From CAWULT01 sp963923455 (lineage in GTDB: Bacteria > Acidobacteriota > Vicinamibacteria > Vicinamibacterales > UBA2999): DNA of 11,759 bases. The notes beneath the pieces were generated by a model. That model did not search any database, was not told the origin of the DNA, and saw nothing but the letters and a program-made list of their open reading frames with translations. The position numbers were made by a program, and so were the translations under genes. The stretch is from NCBI GenBank assembly GCA_963923455.1, contig CAWULT010000132.1:1-11759 (forward strand), given 5' to 3'. Positions 6,406-11,759 of this stretch are shown piece after piece (position 1 is the first letter of the stretch; each line of letters opens with the position of its first letter).

Positions 6406-7263
6406 TCAGCGCGGGTTCGTGTGGTGGGAGCCGTCCACGACGTGCTCCAGGTCGCGATCCTCGCAGCGGGCCGACTCCTCGAGCTCCTGGTCCGTGATCC
6501 ACAGCACGTGCGGTCGCGCCGCCCACGGCTCCGCCAGCACTGCCGGATCGTAGGCCGTGGCCTCGTATTGGATCGTGTCGCCCACCCGGCGCAGCCGCTC
6601 GACGACGCGCAGGCCCTTCGAGTGGAACGCACCGTTGTCGGTCAGCCACGTCTCTTCGTTGAAGTTCACGGTCTCGACGACGAGGGTGTCGCCCTCGAAG
6701 TGCCCGACGGCGTCGCCGAGGTAGCTCGGCGGCAGACCCGCGCGGTGCGGCCGGCCGTCGATGGGGACGATGCGGAAGAAGCCGCCGCTGACGTCGTCGT
6801 AGAAGAAGGCGGCCTCGCGCGCGTTCATCACGATCTTCTGCGGCGGGCCGATTCGGGGCACGCCCGGCGGCATGCACTTCAGCACCGTGTCGGTGTCCAC
6901 CTGGCGGTCGCTGAGGTCCTTCACCTTGGCCAGCAGCTCCGGCCGGTACTTCGGAAGCGTGGCCGGGGCTTGCGCGACGGGCGTACCGGCGCCGGCGGCG
7001 GCCGCGGGCGCGCATCCACGGACGCAGACCGAGCCGTTGGCGAGCGTCTGCGGCCGCACGAACTCGATGCCGCCGAGGTGATCCCACATGCCGCTCAGGT
7101 CCGGGCGCCCGTCGGCCAGTCGTGGCGTGGGCGTCGAGGCGAGCGCCGCCAGACGCTCCTGCGTGATGCGCGGCGTCTGCGCCGCGGCGGGAGCCACCAG
7201 GCCCAGCGCGATCACCAGCGCGCCCGTGACAAGTCGTGCGAGGGTCGAATGGGCAGGGGTCAT
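6406..7263 (-). CDS. Secreted 'PDLSGMW' family protein, partner of DUF6152
   Basis: This encodes 285 residues. The start is ATG 7263, with GGAGG eight bases upstream lying in the 16-base gap after the DUF6152 stop. The signal peptide covers about residues 1-29 (APAAAQ end). Motifs are DGRPDLSGMWDHLGG (51-65), CMPPGVPRIGPPQKIVMN (130-147), FFRIVPIDGRPHR (162-174), GHFEGDTLVVETVNFNEETW (187-206), RRVGDTIQYEATAYDP (225-240) and a C-terminal CEDRDLEHV (267-275). It shares the DGRPH and G-x-TLVVET blocks with the protein at 1669-2814 and is a distant paralogue of it. Cysteines are at 80, 84, 130 and 267. Secreted proteins of this family often lie beside DUF6152, suggesting the two work together outside the cytoplasm. 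No reaction is known. Confidence 0.87.
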   Translation of the reverse strand: MTPAHSTLARLVTGALVIALGLVAPAAAQTPRITQERLAALASTPTPRLADGRPDLSGMWDHLGGIEFVRPQTLANGSVCVRGCAPAAAAGAGTPVAQAPATLPKYRPELLAKVKDLSDRQVDTDTVLKCMPPGVPRIGPPQKIVMNAREAAFFYDDVSGGFFRIVPIDGRPHRAGLPPSYLGDAVGHFEGDTLVVETVNFNEETWLTDNGAFHSKGLRVVERLRRVGDTIQYEATAYDPAVLAEPWAARPHVLWITDQELEESARCEDRDLEHVVDGSHHTNPR

Positions 7264-7279
7264 CGCGCGGTCCTCCCGG

Positions 7280-7675
7280 TCAACTGCCGCCGAGCTGGTG
7301 GAAGTGGCCATCGGCGTAAGTGATCTTCGAAATGTAGGCCAGGTGCTTGGTGCCATCGCGCGCGGGAATCGCCTCGACGGTGATCTGCTCCCCGGGCAGG
7401 CCGGCCAGTGATTCCTTGGTCAGGCCCGCGCGGCGCATCATGGCGGTGGGCAGCGTCTCGAGTGCCCACGACGTGACCGCGCCCTTGTCGTCCTTGACGT
7501 CGAGGTGCACGTAGATGTGCGGGTTGATCCAGTCGATCCGGGTGACGACGCCTTTGAGGGTCACCTGCTTCGTCGTGTCGAACTGGCCCGCCACCGAGTG
7601 GTGGGCGCGAGGGCCGGCGGGCACGGCGGCCAGGACGGCCACGGCCAGGGCAACGCCGGCGAGACGCTGTCGCAT
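7280..7675 (-). CDS. DUF6152 family secreted protein
   Basis: This is a 131-residue exported protein. The ATG at 7675 has a strong GGAGG five bases upstream. The signal peptide is residues 1-24. The mature protein begins with AHHSVAGQFD, followed by KQVTLKGVVTRIDWINPHIY (36-55), VHLDVKDDKGAVTSWALET (56-74) and a final ITVEAIPARDGTKHLAYISK (98-117). The His pair right after the signal peptide and the 'W-x-NPH' block are the signature of DUF6152, predicted as a small beta-barrel-like domain of unknown function. It is the first gene of an operon with the secreted 'PDLSGMW' protein and is divergent from the SGNH hydrolase. Confidence 0.9.
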   Translation of the reverse strand: MRQRLAGVALAVAVLAAVPAGPRAHHSVAGQFDTTKQVTLKGVVTRIDWINPHIYVHLDVKDDKGAVTSWALETLPTAMMRRAGLTKESLAGLPGEQITVEAIPARDGTKHLAYISKITYADGHFHQLGGS

Positions 7676-7709
7676 CGAAACCTCCAGAGAGGGGCGGACG
7701 GGTGGCCGA

Positions 7710-7738
7710 ATCCTAGCCCTCGGGCCGTGGAGGGTCAA
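7710..7738 (-). promoter_or_regulatory. Sigma70-type promoter of the DUF6152 operon
   Basis: On the minus strand TTGACC (7733-7738, five of six) is followed after exactly 17 bases by TAGGAT (7710-7715, four of six). Transcription would start near 7703, leaving a leader of about 28 bases that holds the GGAGG. This is the best promoter match in the window. Confidence 0.62.
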
Positions 7739-7758
7739 GCCGTGCCACTTGTGCTCAA

Positions 7759-9096
7759 ATGGGCCGGATGGTGAAGCGGATCGCGGTTCTCGCGGGCGTC
7801 AACGTGCTCGTGCTCGCCGTGCTCGCCGAGATCGTCGCGCTCGCGGTGTTCTACGTCCGCACCGGCTGGTTGTTCTACCTCGACCCGTACAGGCCGGCGG
7901 TCGAGCGGGTCGCCGTCGACGCGGGGCAGGGTCTCACCGGGCAGGGCCTGCATCCCTACTTCGGGCCGACGCACAAGCCGGGCATCCCGTTCGACATGCC
8001 CGATGCGTTGAAGCCTCCGGCGACGGCGGGGGCCGGCGCGCCCGCGCCGCGCCCGGCCACCAACAACTTCGGCTTCGTCGCCGCGTTCGACTATCCGTTC
8101 GCGAAGGCCCGGCCCGAGCAGTTCGTGGTCGGCATCCTGGGGGGCTCCGTCGGTGCGTGGTTCTGCCAGGTCGGGGCCCCGCGGCTTGCGGACGACCTGC
8201 GGCGTCATCCCTACTTCGCGTCGCGCGACATCGTGCCGCTGTGTCTGAGCCACGAGGGATACAAGCAGCCGCAGCAGCTGCTGGTGCTCTCGTACTTCCT
8301 CGCCATCGGCCAGGCCTTCGACCTCGTCGTCAACATCGACGGATTCAACGAGGTCGCGCTCGGCGCGCTGAACGACGCGCGCGGGTTCGACGTGTCGATG
8401 CCGAGCGTGATGCACATGGGGCCGCTCATCGACCTGACGAGTCAGGCGACGCTGACGCCACGGAAGGTGGCGCTGCTGGCGGCGATCCGCGCCGATCAGG
8501 CCAGGCTCGACCGCCTGGCCGAGCGCCTCGACCGCACCTGGTCTGCCGCGGTCTACGTCGTGACCGGACAATACCGGCGGTACGTCGAGCGCCGTGTCCA
8601 GGCGGCACGCGTGGCCTACGACGCGCTGCCCGCGGCGTCGGGCGACGCGTCGGTGATTCGGGTGACGCCACGGCTCGGTGCCCGTGCCGGCAACGCGCGC
8701 TACCAGGCCATCGCGGACGACTGGAGCCGCTCGTCGCTGCTGATGCGCGACGCGCTGCGGGTGCGGAACGTGCCGTACGTGCACGTGCTGCAGCCGAACC
8801 AGTACTTCACGCGGCGGACGTTCACGGCGGACGAGGCCCGCGTGGCCCTCAACCCCGGCTCGCCGTTCAAGACCGGGGCGGAGCAGGGCTACCCGGCGCT
8901 CGTCCGCGCCGCGGCCGCGCTCGCGCGGCAGGGGGTCACCATCGTCGACGCCACTGCGTCGTTCGACCGGGAGCCGGCCGCGGTCTACATCGACGACTGC
9001 TGCCACTACACCCGACGGGGCTACGAGTTGCTGGCGGATCTGATCGCCGCCCGCACGCTGGCCGGACCGGGGCCGTGGACGTCGGAGGCGCGCTGA
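7759..9096 (+). CDS. Membrane-anchored SGNH/GDSL-type hydrolase (SxtL-like)
   Basis: This encodes 445 residues. One N-terminal membrane helix (about 8-32) should leave the enzyme on the outer face of the inner membrane. SGNH blocks are visible: ILGGSVGAWF (126-135) with nucleophile candidate S130, NIDGFNEV (192-199) with the oxyanion Asn, and DDCCHYTRRGYELLADLI (412-429) giving D413-x-x-H416. Such enzymes remove or transfer acyl groups on glycans or small molecules. The 'GGS' and 'GFNE' forms differ from textbook GDS and GxND but occur in related proteins. It converges on the carbamoyltransferase 42 bases away; a GDSL lipase (SxtL) accompanies SxtI-J-K in saxitoxin clusters. No Shine-Dalgarno is seen. 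ATG 7768 is an equally likely start and would suit a leaderless mRNA from TGC-TCAAAT (-10 at 7755-7760). Confidence 0.83.
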   Translation: MGRMVKRIAVLAGVNVLVLAVLAEIVALAVFYVRTGWLFYLDPYRPAVERVAVDAGQGLTGQGLHPYFGPTHKPGIPFDMPDALKPPATAGAGAPAPRPATNNFGFVAAFDYPFAKARPEQFVVGILGGSVGAWFCQVGAPRLADDLRRHPYFASRDIVPLCLSHEGYKQPQQLLVLSYFLAIGQAFDLVVNIDGFNEVALGALNDARGFDVSMPSVMHMGPLIDLTSQATLTPRKVALLAAIRADQARLDRLAERLDRTWSAAVYVVTGQYRRYVERRVQAARVAYDALPAASGDASVIRVTPRLGARAGNARYQAIADDWSRSSLLMRDALRVRNVPYVHVLQPNQYFTRRTFTADEARVALNPGSPFKTGAEQGYPALVRAAAALARQGVTIVDATASFDREPAAVYIDDCCHYTRRGYELLADLIAARTLAGPGPWTSEAR

Positions 9097-9106
9097 GGGC
9101 AAGGCT

Positions 9107-9125
9107 GCCGCGCGGCCTGCGCGGC
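9107..9125. terminator. Hairpin between convergent genes
   Basis: GCCGCGC (9107-9113) and GCGCGGC (9119-9125) form a perfect 7-bp GC stem with a GGCCT loop. It lies in the 42-base gap between the stops of the SGNH hydrolase and the carbamoyltransferase. Its position fits a bidirectional terminator, although no T-run is present. Confidence 0.42.
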
Positions 9126-9138
9126 CGGGCGTCTGGCG

Positions 9139-11010
9139 CTAGTCGGCCGTGAGCCGCGCGCGCCAGCCGTCGCTCTCGTCGAGCGGCGGCTGCTCCTGCT
9201 TCTCGAGCAGGTAGTTGTCCATGACCAGGAAGTCGAGCTCGGTCCGCATGAAGCAGCGGTAGGCGTCGGCCGGAGTGCAGACGATCGGCTCTCCCCGCAC
9301 GTTGAAGCTCGTGTTGACCAGGACGGCGACGCCGGTGAGGCGCTTGAACGCGTCGATGAGCGTCCAGAAACGAGGGTTGGTGCTCCAGCTCACCGTCTGC
9401 ACGCGCGCCGAGTAGTCGACGTGGGTGACGGCGGGGAGGTCCGACCGCTGGAAGTACAGGCGGTCGTAGAGCGGAAGCTCCTCGTACCCCGGCGGCGGCT
9501 GAACCTGCCGGTCCCGGGCCACTTGCGTGACGAGCAGCATGTAGGGCGACGGGCGATCCAGATCGAAGTAGCGGTCCGCGTCCTCCTCGAGCACGGCCGG
9601 GGCGAACGGCCGGAAGCCCTCGCGGAACTTGACCTTGAGGTTCAGCTTCTTCTGCATCTCGGGATTGCGGGCGTCGCCGATGATGCTGCGATTGCCGAGC
9701 GCGCGTGGCCCGAACTCCATGCGGCCCTGGAACCAGCCGCCCACCTGCCCGTCGGCGAGGCGCTGGGCGACGTGTTCGGCCAGCGACGGGAAGTCGGTGA
9801 AGTAGCGGGCCGCGGCCCCGAATGCCCGCAGCGTGCGGTTGACGTCCTTGTCCGAGAATTCAGGTCCGAGGTACGCCCCAGCCATGCCGTCACGCTGCCG
9901 CGCCGGGTCGGGCCGGGGCCCGCGCGGCCGGTGGCCGTGGATGTGCCACGCCGCGTACGCTGCCCCGACGGCGCCGCCGGCGTCGCCCGCCGCCGGTTGA
10001 ATCCACAGGTCGTCGAACAGGCCCGCGCGCAGGAGCTTGCCGTTGGCGACGCAGTTGAGCGCCACGCCGCCCGCCAGCACGAGGTTGCGGCACCCCGTGT
10101 CCTGGCGGGCCGTTCGCGCCAGGCGAAGCACGATCTCCTCGGTGACGCCCTGGATGGCGAGCGCCAGGTCCATGTAGGGCTGCGTGAGCTCCGACTCCGG
10201 CGCCCGTCGCGGCAGGCCGAAGAGCGCCTCCCACTTCGCCTCGTCGACCATCCGGAGGCCCGTGGCGAACGGGAAGTACGGCATGTTGAGCAGCAGCGAC
10301 CCGTCGGGCCGGATGTCGACCAGCTCCGACACGATCGCGCGCGCGAAGGCCGCGGTGCGCTCGGCGCGCGGGTTGCCGTAGGGCGCCAGGCCCATCAGCT
10401 TGTACTCGCCGCTGTTGACCGTGAAGCCGGTGAAGTACGTGAATGCCGAGTAGAGCAGGCCCAGCGAGTGCGGGAAGTGCAGTTCGCGCAGCATCTGGAT
10501 GTCCGGGCCGCGCCCGAGGCCGATAGTGGTCGTGGCCCACTCGCCGACGCCGTCGACGGTGAGGATGGCGGCCTCGTCGAACGGCGACGGGTAGAACGCG
10601 CTGGCGGCGTGCGAGAGGTGGTGCTCCGGGAACAGGAGCGGGTGCGGCGCCGATCCCAGCTGCGCGAGCTGCTCGCGCAGCATCCGGCGCATCAGCAGCT
10701 TCTCCTTGATCCACACGGGCATGGCCGTCACGAAGCTGGCCACGCCGCGCGGCGCGAAGCCGTGGTAGGTCTCGAGGAGCCGCTCGAACTTCAGGAAGGG
10801 CTTGTCGTAGAAGGCGACCGACGACAGCGCGTCGTAGTCGAGGCCCGACTCCTGCAGCACGTAGCGGCACGCCTGCAGCGGGAACCCCGCGTCGTGCCGC
10901 TTCCGCGAGAAGCGCTCCTCCTGGGCGGCCGCGACCACCTCGCCGTCGACGAGCAGGGCCGCCGCGCTGTCGTGGTAGTAGGCGGAGATCCCGAGAATGG
11001 CGTGTGGCAT
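9139..11010 (-). CDS. O-carbamoyltransferase, NodU/CmcH (SxtI/TobZ-like) family
   Basis: This is a 623-residue cytosolic enzyme expected to move a carbamoyl group from carbamoyl phosphate, via carbamoyl-adenylate, to a hydroxyl group. The N-terminal Kae1-like domain has AYYHDSAAALL (10-20, H13), EHHLSHAASAF (129-139), TVDGVGEWATTT (151-162), NSGEYKLMGLAPYGNP (199-214), LAGGVALNCVANGKL (312-326) and PAAGDAGGAVGAA (339-351). H130, H134, D153 and D343 match the spacing of the metal ligands of TobZ. The C-terminal YrdC-like domain has FGPRALGNRSIIGDARN (433-449), FREGFRPFAPAVL (462-474) and LVNTSFNVRGEPIVCTP (564-580). All core motifs are intact and the length is typical. It is the last gene of the SxtJ/DUF5989 unit, 19 bases after DUF5989. 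The start lacks a strong Shine-Dalgarno, so coupling to DUF5989 is likely. The acceptor is unknown. Confidence 0.95.
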   Translation of the reverse strand: MPHAILGISAYYHDSAAALLVDGEVVAAAQEERFSRKRHDAGFPLQACRYVLQESGLDYDALSSVAFYDKPFLKFERLLETYHGFAPRGVASFVTAMPVWIKEKLLMRRMLREQLAQLGSAPHPLLFPEHHLSHAASAFYPSPFDEAAILTVDGVGEWATTTIGLGRGPDIQMLRELHFPHSLGLLYSAFTYFTGFTVNSGEYKLMGLAPYGNPRAERTAAFARAIVSELVDIRPDGSLLLNMPYFPFATGLRMVDEAKWEALFGLPRRAPESELTQPYMDLALAIQGVTEEIVLRLARTARQDTGCRNLVLAGGVALNCVANGKLLRAGLFDDLWIQPAAGDAGGAVGAAYAAWHIHGHRPRGPRPDPARQRDGMAGAYLGPEFSDKDVNRTLRAFGAAARYFTDFPSLAEHVAQRLADGQVGGWFQGRMEFGPRALGNRSIIGDARNPEMQKKLNLKVKFREGFRPFAPAVLEEDADRYFDLDRPSPYMLLVTQVARDRQVQPPPGYEELPLYDRLYFQRSDLPAVTHVDYSARVQTVSWSTNPRFWTLIDAFKRLTGVAVLVNTSFNVRGEPIVCTPADAYRCFMRTELDFLVMDNYLLEKQEQPPLDESDGWRARLTAD

Positions 11011-11029
11011 CCGGACGGGTGCGCCAGTC

Positions 11030-11179
11030 TCAGAACAGCGTGTAGATGAACGGCGCGATCGCCGAACCGCTGGCCAGCGCGATGAGCGCGCCGAAGGCGA
11101 CCAGGATCACGATCACCGGAAGCAGCCAGAACTTCTTGCGCTGGTTCAGGAAGCCCCACAGGTCCTTCAGAAACTCCAC
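11030..11179 (-). CDS. DUF5989 (SxtK-like) single-helix membrane protein, 49 residues
   Basis: A GTG start at 11179 with GGAG five bases upstream gives 49 residues ending in a TGA at 11030-11032. The basic amphipathic N-terminus MEFLKDLWGFLNQRKKFWLL leads into one membrane helix, PVIVILVAFGALIALASGSA (21-40), and a short tail APFIYTLF. This 'FL..RKK(F/Y)WL.P' plus helix plus 'PFIYTLF' layout is characteristic of DUF5989, found beside carbamoyltransferases. It lies between the SxtJ-like gene (20-base gap) and the carbamoyltransferase (19-base gap), as in sxtI-J-K clusters. It probably sits in the inner membrane with its basic end in the cytoplasm, perhaps docking the transferase; that role is inference. 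A second in-frame GTG at 11185 is possible. Confidence 0.9.
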   Translation of the reverse strand: MEFLKDLWGFLNQRKKFWLLPVIVILVAFGALIALASGSAIAPFIYTLF

Positions 11180-11199
11180 GGTCACTCCGTCCGGGGGCG

Positions 11200-11604
11200 C
11201 TAGTACGGCTGCTCGAGGTCGCGCCGCGAGAAGGTGTGCCGGCGCGGCACGAACGCCGAGGTCTCGTCACGCCCGAACTCGCGCAGCCGCATCGGGTCGG
11301 CGCCCGCCAGCCGCCGGACCAGGCCCACGGGCGTCACGACGAGGAAGAACACGGCCCCGAGCAGGATCCGCGACGAGATCGCCCCGAGGACGTGCGACAA
11401 ACCCATCCACACGCGTGCCACGGGCCGGAAGACCTGCGGCGCGGTCATCGTGAGCACCTGCAGGGCCACGCCTCCCCAGACCAGCCCGTCGACGGCGAAC
11501 CGGAGGCGAAGCAGGAGCAGCAGGAGCACCATCGCCATGCCCGTGTCCCGGCTCTGGTCTCGCGGCATCCCGGTCATGCGCGGCAGCAGTCCACCGCCGG
11601 ACAT
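11200..11604 (-). CDS. SxtJ family membrane protein
   Basis: This is a 134-residue protein if begun at ATG 11604. It has a Leu-rich membrane segment (VLLLLLL from about residue 26), a second one (DGLVWGGVALQVLTM, about 39-53), and a third at LLGAVFFLVVTPVGLV (81-96). The C-terminal part is a cytosolic tail with DPMRLREFGRDETSAFVPRR (103-122). The 'a-P-x-v-x-(R/K)-P-v-x-x-x-W' stretch before the third helix and the 'TP(V/I)GL-x-x-R' plus 'DP-x-R' tail are SxtJ-family features. Function is unknown, but homologues accompany carbamoyltransferases and DUF5989. It is the first gene of the unit, about 70 bases after tRNA-Leu. Start choice is open: TTG 11631, ATG 11604, ATG 11577 or ATG 11568. None has a good Shine-Dalgarno. 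Confidence 0.85.
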   Translation of the reverse strand: MSGGGLLPRMTGMPRDQSRDTGMAMVLLLLLLRLRFAVDGLVWGGVALQVLTMTAPQVFRPVARVWMGLSHVLGAISSRILLGAVFFLVVTPVGLVRRLAGADPMRLREFGRDETSAFVPRRHTFSRRDLEQPY

Positions 11605-11631
11605 TTGCTCAAACTTTGCGGGAATCGTCAA
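11603..11631 (-). promoter_or_regulatory. Candidate promoter of the carbamoylation unit
   Basis: On the minus strand TTGACG (11626-11631, five of six) is followed after 17 bases by GCAAAT (11603-11608, three of six). If this is real, the transcript starts near 11596 and translation of the SxtJ-like protein would have to begin at ATG 11577 or 11568. Read-through from the upstream tRNA gene is an alternative source of transcription. Confidence 0.32.
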
Positions 11632-11671
11632 TGGCCGTCAGGGCCGCGGAGGAGGATCGAACAGGGAGGAC

Positions 11672-11758
11672 TGGTGCGGAAGCGGGGACTCGAACCCCGA
11701 TGGCCTTGCGGCCACTAGCTCCTGAGGCTAGCGCGTCTGCCAATTCCGCCACTTCCGC
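11672..11758 (-). tRNA. tRNA-Leu (anticodon CAG), CCA encoded
   Basis: The minus strand folds as a class II tRNA. The acceptor stem GCGGAAG pairs with CTTCCGC and the discriminator is A. The anticodon stem CTAGC/GCTAG has loop CTCAGGA, giving anticodon CAG. The variable arm is long (TGGCCGCAAGGCCA region) and the T-arm is GGGGTTCGAGTCCCC. The 3' CCA is encoded (11672-11674). Body length is 84 bases plus CCA, normal for tRNA-Leu. The gene ends one base before the window edge, so its promoter is outside. Confidence 0.97.
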
Positions 11759-11759
11759 A

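Noticed and set aside
6367..6412. Inverted repeat GCGCTG/CAGCGC around the convergent stops at 6381 and 6406
   Set aside because: It has only six pairs with a loop over 30 bases; in sequence this GC-rich it is likely chance.
9421..11049. A 542-codon plus-strand open frame
   Set aside because: It is antisense to the intact carbamoyltransferase, which has every expected motif.
7759..11604. A saxitoxin biosynthesis cluster
   Set aside because: Only the I/J/K/L-type genes are present. No sxtA-like polyketide synthase, amidinotransferase or Rieske oxygenase is seen, and carbamoyltransferases of this family act on many substrates.
11632..11671. Terminator between tRNA-Leu and the SxtJ-like gene
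   Set aside because: Only a short GGCC/GGCC pairing is visible, with no T-run. Transcription may continue into the unit.

Overview
The window is a very GC-rich bacterial contig end, most likely from a soil or sediment acidobacterium of the Vicinamibacteria type. That placement is an inference. It rests on two secreted proteins of the 'PDL-x-G-VW ... DGRPH ... G-x-TLVVET' family, a DUF6152 protein and several secreted or hypothetical proteins that I associate with that group. The first 33 bases are not genomic: they match the Illumina Nextera adapter and transposon mosaic end. The first gene is therefore cut by the edge of the sequencing library.

Layout. (1) 34-540, minus: partial secreted lectin/DUF1554-like protein. 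(2) 668-1540, plus: secreted protein of unknown function. (3) 1669-3687, plus: a two-gene unit of a secreted 'PDL-x-G-VW' protein and a pirin. (4) 3847-5298, plus: a GT39/ArnT-like membrane glycosyltransferase, convergent with (5) a small conserved hypothetical at 5312-5650, minus. The stop codons of these two genes lie in opposite arms of one palindrome. (6) 5824-6381, plus: small membrane protein resembling DUF5658. (7) 6406-7675, minus: an operon of DUF6152 followed by a second 'PDL-x-G-MW' protein, behind a clear sigma70-type promoter. (8) 7759-9096, plus: a membrane-anchored SGNH hydrolase, convergent with (9) 9139-11604, minus: SxtJ-like membrane protein, a 49-residue DUF5989 (SxtK-like) protein and a NodU/CmcH-type O-carbamoyltransferase. 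(10) 11672-11758, minus: tRNA-Leu(CAG), upstream of region 9 and in the same direction.

The most interesting part is regions 8 and 9. Carbamoyltransferase, SxtJ, DUF5989 and a GDSL/SGNH hydrolase are the counterparts of sxtI, sxtJ, sxtK and sxtL of the cyanobacterial saxitoxin cluster. Nothing else of that pathway is visible here. The quartet is better read as a general carbamoylation module that toxin clusters also contain: a cytosolic carbamoyltransferase, two small membrane partners and a membrane-tethered hydrolase. Its substrate is unknown. The nearby GT39 enzyme makes a surface or exported glycan one possible target, but this is speculation.

No intergenic gap exceeds 300 bases. The gaps hold divergent promoter candidates (541-667, 5651-5823, 7676-7758) or hairpins next to stop codons (1540-1567, 3707-3762, 5293-5317, 9107-9125). 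I see no CRISPR array, insertion sequence, integrase or rRNA.
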